Source: Bacteriovoracia bacterium
Lineage (GTDB): Bacteria > Bdellovibrionota > Bacteriovoracia > Bacteriovoracales > Bacteriovoracaceae
Assembly (NCBI GenBank): GCA_030431635.1
Contig: JAUIIL010000002.1
Coordinates: forward strand, 62,001-126,000
DNA: 64,000 nucleotides
Direction of reading: 5' to 3'
Position numbers and translations under genes: made by a program. This document shows, one piece after another, positions 5,884-14,899 of this stretch. Below the pieces are notes generated by a model, which was given only the letters and a program-made list of their open reading frames with translations, was not told where the DNA came from and made no database searches. The stretch's first letter is position 1; every line of letters begins with the position of its first letter.

Positions 5884-7620
5884 ATTTCAATTTTTAGGCC
5901 AGTCGTCTTTATTTGTATCTTGTCCATTTCAGGCTTTTTTTTATACAAAAACTTCATCGGACAGCATCGCGACGGGAGTGATACCCTCAATGTTGTTTTA
6001 GAAAATAATGTCGAGTCAATGGACCCTGCTAGAGCTTTTAATGATGAGTCCTTAAAGCTTATAGGTCAGTCTTACGAAACTCTCTACCAATACCATTATC
6101 TTAAGAGGCCTTATGAAATAGTTCCTTTGCTCGCTGATAGTATGCCCGAGTTAAGCAAAAATGGAAAAATCTACAGGATTCATATCAGGAAAGGAGTTAA
6201 ATATCACCCACACCCTGCATTCGAAGGGAAAGATCGGTTTGTGACTTCTCAAGATTTTGTTAACCAAATTAAAAGACTTGCTTTCAAGCCAGTGAAGAGT
6301 TTAGGGACATGGTTATTTGAAGGAAGGCTTCTTGACTTTGATGATTACACTAATCGTGTAGGTGAGAGTTTTGAAAAAATGCTGAGTGATAATATTAAAG
6401 GAGTAAGGGCCATTAATGAACACACTCTGGAGTTAGAGTTTTTAAAAAAAGAGCCAATTATTCTTAATTTTTTAACAATGAACTTTGTGACTCCATTACC
6501 TCAAGAGGTTATTGTTTATGAGAAGAATAATTTTGATAATGTTATGGTAGGAACGGGACCTTTTTTACTAACAGAAAGGACAGATAGCTCTTTTGTTTTA
6601 ACTGCATTCAAAGACTATAGAAAAGATTTTTATCCTTCAGTTGGGGATAGATATGCGAATAGAGAAAACCTGATTAGTTCTTCTAATCAGCAAATACCTT
6701 TTGTTAATAAAATTAATTTCACTGTTATTAAAGACGAAGAAGATAGAATGCAAGCTTTCATTGAGCATAAAATTGACTTTATTAACCTTCCCAAAAAATA
6801 CGTTTCAAGCTTTGTTGTTTTACATGGAGATCTTACGCAAAAACTAAAAAAACAAAAAATTGTTCTTAAGCATTTTGCAAGTATTTCAAGTGATTGGATA
6901 AGTTTTAATATGAAAGATCCAATTCTTGGAAAAAACAAAGAGCTAAGAGAAGCGATTGCTTATGCAATTAACTATGATGACTATACAAGTGTCGTAACAA
7001 AAGGAGCGAATAGGAGGGCAAACTCTATTTATAACCCAGGCATTCCTGGTTACAATCCAAGAAAAAGTCTTCCATTTAAGTTTGATTTGAAGAAAGCAAG
7101 GGAGTTAATGAAGAAAGCGGGGTATCCAGAAGGTAGAGGACTTCCTCCAATTACCTATTCAACAAGAAGTGATACAGGGATTCATCTCGAAGTTGGTGAC
7201 TTTATCAAAAAAAACCTAGCTGAAATCGGTATCAAAGTTAATGTAGAAATTCTAAAGTTTTCTGAGTTTCTTAAAAAAGGAAGAGCTGGAGAGCTTCAAC
7301 TTTTTTTAGACCGATGGATTTATGATTACCCCGATGCTGAAAACTTAATACAACTATTGATAACTAAAAATCATCCAGGAATAAATAAAAGTGGTTTCTC
7401 TAATTCAGATTTAGATAAACTGTACTACCAGTATGTTCAAGAAGCTGATGAAGAACGTAAGGTGAGATTAATGGGGGAAATTGAAAAAATTGTTTTTCAA
7501 GAAGTTCCTTGGATTATGCTAACTTACTATAGCTCTTATATTCTTCACTACAAAAATATTAAAAATTATAGAAAATCAAGTTTTATTAGAAATCACTTAA
7601 AGTATATCAAAAAGGAATAG
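5884..7620 (+). CDS. Peptide ABC transporter substrate-binding protein (SBP_bac_5), probable ATT start
   Basis: A periplasmic solute-binding protein of the OppA/DppA class, about 578 residues. Typical signatures are VVLENNVESMDPARAFN, the block YRIHIRKGVKYHP, FLTMNFVTPLPQ, LREAIAYAINYDDY and the C-terminal DRWIYDYPDAEN. No permease or ATPase genes are adjacent, so it is an orphan. The start is unusual. The only standard codon is TTG at 5920, which cuts the signal anchor in half and has no ribosome binding site. Reading from ATT at 5884, 5-6 nt after a strong AGAGGGGGG, restores a full hydrophobic N-terminus (ISIFRPVVFICILSISGFFL). The frame upstream closes at TAA 5860-5862. The alternative is the TTG start with another targeting mode. 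Confidence 0.85.
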   Translation: MSIFRPVVFICILSISGFFLYKNFIGQHRDGSDTLNVVLENNVESMDPARAFNDESLKLIGQSYETLYQYHYLKRPYEIVPLLADSMPELSKNGKIYRIHIRKGVKYHPHPAFEGKDRFVTSQDFVNQIKRLAFKPVKSLGTWLFEGRLLDFDDYTNRVGESFEKMLSDNIKGVRAINEHTLELEFLKKEPIILNFLTMNFVTPLPQEVIVYEKNNFDNVMVGTGPFLLTERTDSSFVLTAFKDYRKDFYPSVGDRYANRENLISSSNQQIPFVNKINFTVIKDEEDRMQAFIEHKIDFINLPKKYVSSFVVLHGDLTQKLKKQKIVLKHFASISSDWISFNMKDPILGKNKELREAIAYAINYDDYTSVVTKGANRRANSIYNPGIPGYNPRKSLPFKFDLKKARELMKKAGYPEGRGLPPITYSTRSDTGIHLEVGDFIKKNLAEIGIKVNVEILKFSEFLKKGRAGELQLFLDRWIYDYPDAENLIQLLITKNHPGINKSGFSNSDLDKLYYQYVQEADEERKVRLMGEIEKIVFQEVPWIMLTYYSSYILHYKNIKNYRKSSFIRNHLKYIKKE

Positions 7621-8484
7621 TTACAAGAAAGGAAGGTTTATTTTTTCTTTGGAAAAATACATGTCTGAGTCAACACCAATAAAATCGCCGGGGGCCATTT
7701 TCATCCACACATTTTCTCCATGCAAAGGCTCGCTTGAGAAAATCATATGGTTTACTTGTCCTTGAGACACTGGTTGTTCGCATGATGCTGAAAAGCTAGG
7801 GCATGCTTCTCTTTCTGAACATTTCACTTTGTGAGAACTATAATGTAAAGGTTGACCTCCCTGCAGAGCATACATGAGTTCACCGTTTGTCAGAAGGAAA
7901 GTGAGAAAGTTTTCAGAAGGAAGTGCTTTTTCATGAGTATTCAAAGGACCAATAGTTTGAACAATTGCTTGAATTGCGTCTTTGACTGCATTTTTAATAA
8001 CAAAGTTGAAACAAGATTCAAGCTGGTTTTTTTGAATGTGTTTTTCTATAAAAGTTAAAATAATAAGAAAGATAATTTCACTATCTGTTTCCCCTAAAAA
8101 GAAGCGCTTGAGTTTAGGCTCGATAAGATCTTCAAGCTTGTTTTTTATATGTTCAAAGTTTTTTATATTTCCATTGTGAGCAAAAACCCATCTTCCATAT
8201 TGAAAAGGGTGAGAATTCAAAATAGAGAGTTCCCCTTGAGTTGCCTTTCTAATGTGAGCAATAACAGTTTGTGAGCTTACAATACCTGATATTTTTTTAA
8301 AAAGCTGATCTTTAATGGCCGATTGAGTTGATTTGATTACGTGAGGTGTTTTATCGATATAATAAGCAACTCCCCAACCATCAGGATGGTTTGAACTTTG
8401 AGACATAAGAGCATTATCGGCGCTAATAAGACTTTTATGGACTTGGCTTAAAATAACGGAGCGAAAACCAAAAATTCGGCACAT
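7621..8484 (-). CDS. Class II glutamine amidotransferase (YafJ-like)
   Basis: 287 residues. Class II amidotransferases use an N-terminal cysteine, here C2 in MCRIFGFRSV, exposed after removal of the initiator Met. Other blocks are HPDGWGVAYY (residues about 33-42), AHIRKAT, the oxyanion region HPFQYGRWVFAHNGNI, and ETDSEIIF. The protein is a free-standing amidotransferase domain like E. coli YafJ, which hydrolyses glutamine for an unidentified partner. It converges with the substrate-binding-protein gene, the two stop codons abutting at 7620/7621 with no obvious terminator between them. Confidence 0.9.
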   Translation of the reverse strand: MCRIFGFRSVILSQVHKSLISADNALMSQSSNHPDGWGVAYYIDKTPHVIKSTQSAIKDQLFKKISGIVSSQTVIAHIRKATQGELSILNSHPFQYGRWVFAHNGNIKNFEHIKNKLEDLIEPKLKRFFLGETDSEIIFLIILTFIEKHIQKNQLESCFNFVIKNAVKDAIQAIVQTIGPLNTHEKALPSENFLTFLLTNGELMYALQGGQPLHYSSHKVKCSEREACPSFSASCEQPVSQGQVNHMIFSSEPLHGENVWMKMAPGDFIGVDSDMYFSKEKINLPFL

Positions 8485-8602
8485 TAAAACCTCATTCTTT
8501 GATCAATTATAGTAAAGAAGACCAGATTAGTCTTAGATAGGCATTTTATTCGTATTTAAAGTGGTTAAACAACTATTTTATGAAATCAATATAATAAGAT
8601 AT

Positions 8603-9193
8603 ATGAGAAAAAAACAGCAGTTTAATGGCGCTTCTATTTTACTCTTCATCGTATTCTTTAGTAGCTGTCACCTAAGAATTAAAGATAAAGATGTAGAAAA
8701 GAGCCAAACTTTTCAAAAAGTGACTGATGCCATTAAAAAATTAAAGGCTCAGAAGTTAAGGAAAAACGATCTTGCTAAGGGAGTCATTAGCAAGCAAATG
8801 GATGTTCTTGAGTATGATAATCTTAAGTTTCCCTTTAAATTATATGAAATAACGAATGAATCAGGTTCTATCCTTGTCAAAGTAAATACAATTATTGAGA
8901 AAGAAAAACTCATGATTCCAACTATCATTGTGACAAATATGACCGGTGAAAAACTTCCTGTTAAAAGTGATGATTTTTATCTAAATAAAGAACATCAACT
9001 TGAAGCAAAATGGTCTGTTGAGTTGACGGCTAAAGGACAGTATTTTTTGTTTCTCTTAAGTGATGTAGCAGAAAAAGAGTCAACAATGCACTCAGGAGTT
9101 ATCAGCTATTTTTCCCCTGCTTACTACAACTTTTCTAAAGAAATCAAAAATAAGACAATAGGAACCTATGAGGTTTCTTTTTCTCCAAAGTAG
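8603..9193 (+). CDS. Putative lipoprotein of unknown function
   Basis: 196 residues from the ATG at 8603. The N-terminus is a lipoprotein signal: basic MRKKQQ, hydrophobic ASILLFIVFF, then the lipobox FSSC followed by HLRI. An upstream in-frame start at 8561 would bury this signal, so 8603 is preferred. The mature part is mostly beta-like and Lys-rich with no domain I recognise. It ends 6 bp before the thiolase gene and is on the same strand, but a functional link is not obvious. Confidence 0.65.
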   Translation: MRKKQQFNGASILLFIVFFSSCHLRIKDKDVEKSQTFQKVTDAIKKLKAQKLRKNDLAKGVISKQMDVLEYDNLKFPFKLYEITNESGSILVKVNTIIEKEKLMIPTIIVTNMTGEKLPVKSDDFYLNKEHQLEAKWSVELTAKGQYFLFLLSDVAEKESTMHSGVISYFSPAYYNFSKEIKNKTIGTYEVSFSPK

Positions 9194-9199
9194 GTAAAA

Positions 9200-10465
9200 A
9201 TGAAAAAAGTAGGAATTATTGGTGGGGCCAGAATCCCTTTTTGTCGTTCTATGACAAATTACACATCCCTTACAAATAGAGAGTTACTTACAGCAAGCCT
9301 GAAGGCTTTGGTTAGTAAATATAATTTAAAAGAGAATCAAGTTTCAGAACTTATAGCTGGAGCTGTTTTAAAAAGAAGCCGTGATTTTTCCCTTGCCAGA
9401 GAAAGCGGTATAGATGCTGGATTGGGATTTGAAATCAGTGCGGTTGATGTTCAGCAGGCTTGTGGTACAAGTTTGCAAGCGGCCATGATTCTTGCCAGTA
9501 AAATTCAAACTGGTATTATTGAAAGTGGAATAGCCGCTGGTGTTGATACGAGTAGTGATATACCGATTGAATTTTCAAAGAACTTCTCTGATAAGCTTTT
9601 GAAGTTTGCAAAAGCAAAAAAGATTTCTCAAAAGCTAGGTTACTTATTTTCAATTAGACCTGGAGAGTTTCTTCCTAAAATCCCAGCTGTGGCCGAGCCA
9701 AGAACAGGACTCTCTATGGGAGAGCATTGTGAGTTGATGGTTAAAGAGTGGAATATAGGAAGACAAGAACAAGATGAATTAGCTTTCTTGAGTCATCAAA
9801 AGGCTTCGAAAGCTCAAGGAGAAGGATTTTTTGATAAACTTGTTTTTCCTTTTAATTCTATTTCAAAAGATAATAACGTACGGGCAAAATCGAGTTTAGA
9901 CTCATTATCAAAACTCTCTCCAGTATTTGATAAAAGTTCAACTGGTACATTGACAGCTGGAAATAGTTCTCCTCTAACAGATGGGGCTGCATCTGTTCTT
10001 ATTGGCACAGATGAATTCGCTCGAAAAAATGGTTTCGAAATAGAGAGCTATATCTCCCATTACCAAAGTGCAGGTATTGATTATGTTGAAAAAGAAGGGT
10101 TGTTAATGGCCCCTGTTTATGCCGTTTCTCAAATGCTTGAGCGTGCAGGGCTTGAGCTTCAAGATTTTGACTACTATGAAATTCATGAAGCTTTTGCTGG
10201 TCAAGTTCTTTGTACACTTAAAGCTTGGGAGAGTGATGATTTTTGTAGAGATAGGCTCGGAAGAAAAAAAGCTTTAGGAAAAATTGATAGAAGTAAACTG
10301 AACGTTTCGGGTAGTAGCATTGCTTTGGGACATCCTTTCGCTGCCACTGGAGCGAGAATTTTAGCAACGGCTTCACAATTATTAAAACTCAAAGGAAGCG
10401 GTAGGGCCCTTATTTCTATTTGTACTGCTGGAGGCATGGGGGTTTGTGCTATTTTAGAGCGTTAA
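9200..10465 (+). CDS. Thiolase (acetyl-CoA acetyltransferase, FadI/FadA type)
   Basis: 421 residues, thiolase-fold enzyme. The acylated nucleophile is C88 in VQQACGTSLQAAM. The second half contains DYYEIHEAFAGQV, the GHPFAATGAR histidine block, and a C-terminal CTAGGMGVCAILE with the general-base cysteine. These are all the catalytic elements of degradative or biosynthetic thiolases. The length and the HEAFA block suit the long FadI-like beta-oxidation group, which cleaves 3-ketoacyl-CoA. No FadJ/FadB-like partner is in the window. It begins 6 bp after the lipoprotein gene. Confidence 0.9.
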   Translation: MKKVGIIGGARIPFCRSMTNYTSLTNRELLTASLKALVSKYNLKENQVSELIAGAVLKRSRDFSLARESGIDAGLGFEISAVDVQQACGTSLQAAMILASKIQTGIIESGIAAGVDTSSDIPIEFSKNFSDKLLKFAKAKKISQKLGYLFSIRPGEFLPKIPAVAEPRTGLSMGEHCELMVKEWNIGRQEQDELAFLSHQKASKAQGEGFFDKLVFPFNSISKDNNVRAKSSLDSLSKLSPVFDKSSTGTLTAGNSSPLTDGAASVLIGTDEFARKNGFEIESYISHYQSAGIDYVEKEGLLMAPVYAVSQMLERAGLELQDFDYYEIHEAFAGQVLCTLKAWESDDFCRDRLGRKKALGKIDRSKLNVSGSSIALGHPFAATGARILATASQLLKLKGSGRALISICTAGGMGVCAILER

Positions 10466-10495
10466 ATCCTGTTATTTTAGAGACTTAACTTCAGG

Positions 10496-10531
10496 ACTAA
10501 ACTTATCAGGCTTTTGTCCGACAAGTTTAGT
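10496..10531 (+). promoter_or_regulatory. Inverted repeat abutting the ABC ATPase start codon
   Basis: ACTAAACTTATC at 10496-10507 and GACAAGTTTAGT at 10520-10531 match in 11 of 12 positions around a 12-nt loop; the second arm ends directly before the ATG at 10532. It could be an operator for a repressor, or an RNA hairpin that hides the start region. No T-run follows, so it is not a thiolase terminator. No clear Shine-Dalgarno exists for this ATG. Confidence 0.45.
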
Positions 10532-11404
10532 ATGGCTATGGTTAAGTTTGAAAATGTTTTCAAAAGTTTTGGTAAAAAGTGTGTTCTAGAAGATGTTTCT
10601 TTTGAAATTAAAAAAGGTGATTTTTGTATTCTAGTTGGACACAATGGGGTTGGTAAATCAACTATTTTAAACTTGATGGTTCAAAATCAATTTCAAGATG
10701 AAGGCAATATAACCTTTCTTTCTAAAGAATTAAATCAAGTGAGCGTTTTTCATGAAGGGCGCTTTGCTTTTGTTCATGAAAAGCTAGAGTTTAAACTTCC
10801 ATACAAGACCGAGACTTTTATTGACATGATTAAAACTCAATTCCCCAATTGGAACCAAAAGCTTTTTGAACAAATGGTTTTTGAAAGAGGGGTTGATTTA
10901 AAACAAAATTTTTCACAATACTCTCGTGGCCAAAAAATGCAACTTGCTTTAATCATATCCATAGCTAGAAACCCTGATGTTTTTCTTTTGGATGAAATAA
11001 CGTCGGTATTAGATATCTCCGCTCAAAAATACTTTCTTTCTCTTCTAAGGGAACTTACAGAGAATGGAGCTACGGTTATATTAACAACCAACATTATCAG
11101 CGAAGTACAAAATTTTTGTAATCAAATAGTTTATCTCGACCATGGAAAAGTTGTTTTCTCTGGAAAAAGAGAAGTCCTGCTCGAGCGTTATGTTAAAATG
11201 GAAATACCAAACTACTTTTTAGAAAAAGAAGTAATACCTGAAGATGTAACTCTCTTAGAAAAGAAGAAGAACTCCAGTGTCTTTATCTTTGCAAAAGATA
11301 GAATCAAAAACACTGATTTTAATTTATGCAAAATAGAAGTTCCTACTTTAGAAGAACTTTTGCTACATTTTCACGGATACAAAAAAAATGAAAACGCTGC
11401 TTAA
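10532..11404 (+). CDS. ABC transporter ATP-binding protein
   Basis: About 290 residues from ATG 10532 (ATG 10538 is equally possible). Walker A is GHNGVGKST, the signature motif is degenerate (YSRGQKMQLAL in place of LSGGQ), Walker B is VFLLDEITSVLD, and the switch region is TTNIISE. A C-terminal extension of about 80 residues is unrecognised. The next gene, overlapping by 17 bp, encodes a membrane protein, so the two form an ABC-2-like system in which the ATPase powers one permease. Substrate unknown; single ATPase/permease pairs of this type often handle peptides or lipids. An inverted repeat touches the start codon. Confidence 0.88.
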   Translation: MAMVKFENVFKSFGKKCVLEDVSFEIKKGDFCILVGHNGVGKSTILNLMVQNQFQDEGNITFLSKELNQVSVFHEGRFAFVHEKLEFKLPYKTETFIDMIKTQFPNWNQKLFEQMVFERGVDLKQNFSQYSRGQKMQLALIISIARNPDVFLLDEITSVLDISAQKYFLSLLRELTENGATVILTTNIISEVQNFCNQIVYLDHGKVVFSGKREVLLERYVKMEIPNYFLEKEVIPEDVTLLEKKKNSSVFIFAKDRIKNTDFNLCKIEVPTLEELLLHFHGYKKNENAA

Positions 11405-12671
11405 ATTATTTTTTCTTCCACGTTTGAAAAATATAGGGATACTTTTAAGTATAAGCCTTTCTCTTATTGGACTAGCTTTGTGGACTCATCAAATAGGTCT
11501 TATTTTGATTTCACTTTTCTTATTAGTTGTTTTTACTAGTTATATAACGTTTAATTCTAATATTACGTCAAATATAGAATGGTTAAGAAACTCGGCCTAT
11601 GAGAAGAATGAGTTATTTTTGTATTATCTATTCGAGCAAACACTAAGTGTGTTTGTTATGGGGATAAGTATCTTGTTGGGAATATTTGTGGTTTTTATGA
11701 GTATTCAGTATGTGAATCAAAACGAGACATTTATTCAACTGTTAGATATGGCAAGCTTATCAAAAAATAATGGTCTTTTTAACATAATTCATCCTTACCA
11801 GTCATCAACAGAGAAAGCTCTAGATGTGGTTTTTGCAATATTTTTCTTTATTTCAATGGTCTACGGGGCTGAGTTAGTAAAAACATATTTTGCTCGTCTA
11901 CATTTTGAGAAAAAGTTTACGAAAGAAGCATATTATTTCAACCTTTTAATTATCCTTATGATTTTTTTTGTTTTTGTTAAAGATACGAACTTATTCGAAC
12001 AGGTTATAAATATGAAGATTCTTATTACTCCACTTTTTATGCTTGTTGTGTTTTATGCGCAGTTGATAGCTGCTAATGATACTTTTAAGTTTTTTAGAAT
12101 AAATTGGAAGGAAAAGCATATTTTGGTTCCAGCCGTAATACCAGTTGTTTTGTTTTTTTCATCACTATCTTTTTCTCTTGTAAATTTTAACATCAATAGT
12201 GATGTAGATGAAGCTATCGCTGAACATCGATTTTTATGGTTTTTTTCCCCTGAAATTGACAATGAAAAATTAAAGGTTTTTTACTCCCATGTAAAAAATG
12301 AAAACAACTTTAAATACTTAGTCGACTACAATCCACATGTCCCATATTCTTTATTCCACCAAGTATTAAAAAATCGCAAGACACTGGATTCACTTACAAG
12401 TATGACTAGTGTTTGGCCCCTAGAAAGAATGCATGAAAAAGAACTTAATAACTACTTTGAAAAATATGATAAACTTTTAGGACAAGAAAGTAATAAAAGG
12501 ACTCAAAAAGTCCACTTGAATAATCTGCATAAGAAGAACAAAAACTTTTGGAAACTAAAGTCAATTAGTTTGAAATCAAGTTCTTTTGAAACTATTATGA
12601 ATGATGTTCAGAAAAACCGTAAAATAAGAGAAATATCATCTGAAAGAAAAAAAGAGGAACCCTCAATTTAG
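11388..12671 (+). CDS. ABC-type permease-like membrane protein
   Basis: 427 residues. Several hydrophobic helices are visible: residues about 13-53, 70-95, 150-165, 185-205, 208-227 and 242-262. They are followed by a soluble C-terminal region of about 165 residues with no recognised domain, very rich in Lys/Asn and ending in a basic tail. The gene starts 17 bp inside the ATPase gene, which strongly implies translational coupling and a shared complex. The long hydrophilic tail is unusual for an ABC-2 permease and may contact the periplasm or a partner. A T-rich hairpin overlapping the stop codon probably ends the transcript. Confidence 0.7.
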   Translation: MKTLLKLFFLPRLKNIGILLSISLSLIGLALWTHQIGLILISLFLLVVFTSYITFNSNITSNIEWLRNSAYEKNELFLYYLFEQTLSVFVMGISILLGIFVVFMSIQYVNQNETFIQLLDMASLSKNNGLFNIIHPYQSSTEKALDVVFAIFFFISMVYGAELVKTYFARLHFEKKFTKEAYYFNLLIILMIFFVFVKDTNLFEQVINMKILITPLFMLVVFYAQLIAANDTFKFFRINWKEKHILVPAVIPVVLFFSSLSFSLVNFNINSDVDEAIAEHRFLWFFSPEIDNEKLKVFYSHVKNENNFKYLVDYNPHVPYSLFHQVLKNRKTLDSLTSMTSVWPLERMHEKELNNYFEKYDKLLGQESNKRTQKVHLNNLHKKNKNFWKLKSISLKSSSFETIMNDVQKNRKIREISSERKKEEPSI

Positions 12672-12690
12672 AGGAGTTCCTTCTTTCTTT
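12652..12690 (+). terminator. Terminator-like hairpin after the ABC transporter pair
   Basis: AGAGGAAC-C-CTC and GAG-GA-GTTCCT form a bulged stem around an AATTTA loop, followed by a T-rich tail (TCTTTCTTT). The stem overlaps the permease stop codon (12669-12671) and lies 14 bp from the end of the convergent flagellin gene, so it probably separates the two convergent transcripts. Confidence 0.5.
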
Positions 12691-12703
12691 ATAAGGTTTG
12701 AAG

Positions 12704-13537
12704 TTACCCAATTAACCTTAGTGCATTTTGACCATTTGTATTTGCTTGGGCCAACACTGATGTTCCAGCTTGATTAAGAATTGAATTTCTTGTGTTGGTT
12801 GCAGTTTCAAGAGCATAGTCAACATCTCTGATCCTAGAGTTCGCTGATTGAATATTTTCATCAGCAACTTGTAAGTTGTTTGATGTTGATGTCAATCTGT
12901 TTTGTAGAGCACCTAAGTTTGAGCGGTACCTTGAAACAGTTTCTATTGCACTATCAACTGAAGCCAAAGATTCTTGAGCACTCTCTTTACTATCAACTCC
13001 TAGTCCGTCTATTTCCAACGCATCAAGAGAAGCATTCGTATAAGTTGCGTCGTAAGAAATTCTATCTTGAAAATCGTTGTTGTTAACACCAATTTGGAAG
13101 TCATAGATATCCCCACTTCCATCAAGAAGTTTTGTTCCATTAAACTCAGTGACTTCAGCAATACGTTGAAGTTCACTCTTTAATTGTTGGTATTCCATAT
13201 TAGTAAAACTTCTCTCAGTATCTCCAACAGTATCAGAAGCAGCTTGGATTCCAAGTTCTCTTAATCTTGTTAGAATGTTTTGAGTTTCGTTTAACCCACC
13301 TTCAGCAACTTGAATCATAGAAATACCATCATTCGCGTTTCTGTTGGCTTGTTGTAGCGAGCGAGACTGGGCCTTTAATTTTTCTGAAATGGCCAAACCT
13401 GCAGCATCATCAGCAGCTTTAGTAATTCTAGAGCCTGATGAGAGCTTCGCCAATGAGGCTTCTGATTCTTTGTTGTTTACAGATAGCGCTCTTTGGGCAG
13501 AGATCGAAGCAGTGTTAGTATTAATCCGAAAACCCAT
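12704..13537 (-). CDS. fliC: Flagellin
   Basis: 277 residues. N-terminal D0/D1 (MGFRINTNTASISAQRAL; SRITKAADDAAGLAISEKL; NANDGISMIQVAEGGL) and C-terminal D1/D0 (LGALQNRL; ANSRIRDVDYA; SVLAQAN, ending LRLIG) are all present, while the variable D2/D3 region is nearly absent, giving a short filament subunit. The start is fixed at ATG 13537 by GGAGGT 6 nt upstream; a longer frame adds only 9 residues. It is a single copy here without other flagellar genes. A sigma28-like promoter candidate lies about 135 bp upstream. Confidence 0.96.
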   Translation of the reverse strand: MGFRINTNTASISAQRALSVNNKESEASLAKLSSGSRITKAADDAAGLAISEKLKAQSRSLQQANRNANDGISMIQVAEGGLNETQNILTRLRELGIQAASDTVGDTERSFTNMEYQQLKSELQRIAEVTEFNGTKLLDGSGDIYDFQIGVNNNDFQDRISYDATYTNASLDALEIDGLGVDSKESAQESLASVDSAIETVSRYRSNLGALQNRLTSTSNNLQVADENIQSANSRIRDVDYALETATNTRNSILNQAGTSVLAQANTNGQNALRLIG

Positions 13538-13862
13538 TGATACCTCCCATGGTACAATACTCACTTCCCTGTTTCGACTCCATCCAATTTAAGAATCGTC
13601 AAGCTTCCTTACCTGATGTTATTTAATAATTGATACACTTACTAATTTCATTGATAAGTGATTCAGGGAATTTTTCGGTATGATTTTTAGGCTCTTGAGG
13701 AAAAAAATACCTGTTTAAAAAATATTTTTGCTTGTCAAAAATTCTAGCAAATAAAGTAATAGATTCTATCGAGTTTTGTCTAATAACTAGTCATTTGAAG
13801 AGAAAAATGGTGAAAAAAAGCTCTCAAAGTGTCAAAAGTGTATTATTAGTTGAGCATTTTTA
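13538..13862. other. Flagellin upstream region (325 bp without a convincing gene)
   Basis: This gap holds the flagellin ribosome binding site, a leader of about 130 nt and a sigma28-like promoter candidate at 13672-13698. The right half is AT-rich and contains the 3' side of the dihydrouridine synthase gene's transcript. A rightward frame starting at 13732 overlaps the dus gene by 91 bp and shows no coding character. Confidence 0.6.
13672..13698 (-). promoter_or_regulatory. Sigma28 (FliA)-like promoter candidate for flagellin
   Basis: Read leftward, TCAA at 13698-13695, a 15-nt gap, and ACCGAAAA at 13679-13672 approximate the enterobacterial FliA pattern TAAA-N15-GCCGATAA. It lies about 135 bp upstream of the flagellin ATG. 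The match is partial, and the consensus for this lineage is not known to me. Confidence 0.4.
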
Positions 13863-14807
13863 TTACAAGTTTAACATAAATTCGTTTAGGTTTGAACTCC
13901 TTAAAAGAAGCCCTCTTTTCTTTAAATCACTTTCGTCTTGCCCAAACATATAGCGGGCAAAGCCTTTAAAACGTCTTAATATGAGTGACTCATTTTGATT
14001 GTAATGCTTGAGAAGCTTTTTATAGCTTTGAAAGAAATATTCTCTTTCTTGTTGAATTTCTTCTTTTTGCAAGTCTTTTTTTTCTCGAATATTTTTTGCG
14101 AGCCAAGGACTACCAAGAGCTCCTCTTCCTATCATAATCGAATGGCAGTTGGTATAATCAAATATTCTCTGTGCATCCTCATAGCTATTAATATCACCAT
14201 TACCAATAACAGGAACTTTGACAAGATTAACTGCCTTTTTAATATAATCCCAATTGGCCTTACCTTTATAGAGTTGTTCTCTGGTTCTTCCATGAATGGT
14301 AATAGCTTCAATTCCATTATCTTCAAAAATTTTTAAGCATCTTTCAAAATTCTTATCGTCTTGGAAGCCAACTCTCATTTTTACTGTTAAAAATTTAGTA
14401 AACGAACTGCGCATGGTTTTTATCATTCTTTCAAGTTGAACTAGGTTGGATAAGAGATAAGAGCCTCCTTGCCTTTTACAAACAGTTTTTGAAGGACATC
14501 CTAGATTAAGATCCACCCAAGAGAAATTCATCTCTTCAAGCTCTTCGAGAGTTTCTTGTATATAGCTTTGTGGAGAAGCGAGCAGTTGGTAAATAGTTTT
14601 TTTTCTGATAATTGGGTTTTGGTAATGACTATCCCCAAAATGTTTAAGAATATGTTTTCTGGGGTAAATGCCGGTGCTTGGGATTCTTAAAAAGTCACAT
14701 GAGAGGACATCCCAGTCTGGATAGTTTTTAAGGATAAGCTCTCTGTAAAAACAGTCGGTTACGCTCTCCATGGGGGCGAGAAAAAGTGAATTTTTTTCAA
14801 ACATCAA
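13863..14807 (-). CDS. dus: tRNA-dihydrouridine synthase
   Basis: 314 residues, FMN-dependent TIM barrel. Dus hallmarks: LAPMESVTDCFYRELI at the N-terminus, the substrate and catalytic loop DLNLGCPSKTVCKRQGGSYL, TVKMRVGF, the ITIHGRTREQLYKG block, VIGNGDI and the phosphate-binding MIGRGALGSPWL. The catalytic cysteine is the one in TVCKRQGG. The enzyme reduces specific tRNA uridines. I cannot assign the DusA/B/C subclass with certainty. The ATG at 14807 and the next codon are both Met. The gene is divergent from the lipoprotein gene at 14900. Confidence 0.93.
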   Translation of the reverse strand: MMFEKNSLFLAPMESVTDCFYRELILKNYPDWDVLSCDFLRIPSTGIYPRKHILKHFGDSHYQNPIIRKKTIYQLLASPQSYIQETLEELEEMNFSWVDLNLGCPSKTVCKRQGGSYLLSNLVQLERMIKTMRSSFTKFLTVKMRVGFQDDKNFERCLKIFEDNGIEAITIHGRTREQLYKGKANWDYIKKAVNLVKVPVIGNGDINSYEDAQRIFDYTNCHSIMIGRGALGSPWLAKNIREKKDLQKEEIQQEREYFFQSYKKLLKHYNQNESLILRRFKGFARYMFGQDESDLKKRGLLLRSSNLNEFMLNL

Positions 14808-14899
14808 GTTTACTCACTGCGGCCTAATTTCCTATACTTCCCCCCATATCTATTGTATAAGTGGCGTGCTTGCAAGTGGAATGTTTAGAGGTTGATTGA

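Noticed and set aside
13732-13953. Rightward 73-codon frame upstream of flagellin
   Set aside because: Overlaps the dus 3' end by 91 bp, has no ribosome site and no recognisable protein pattern.
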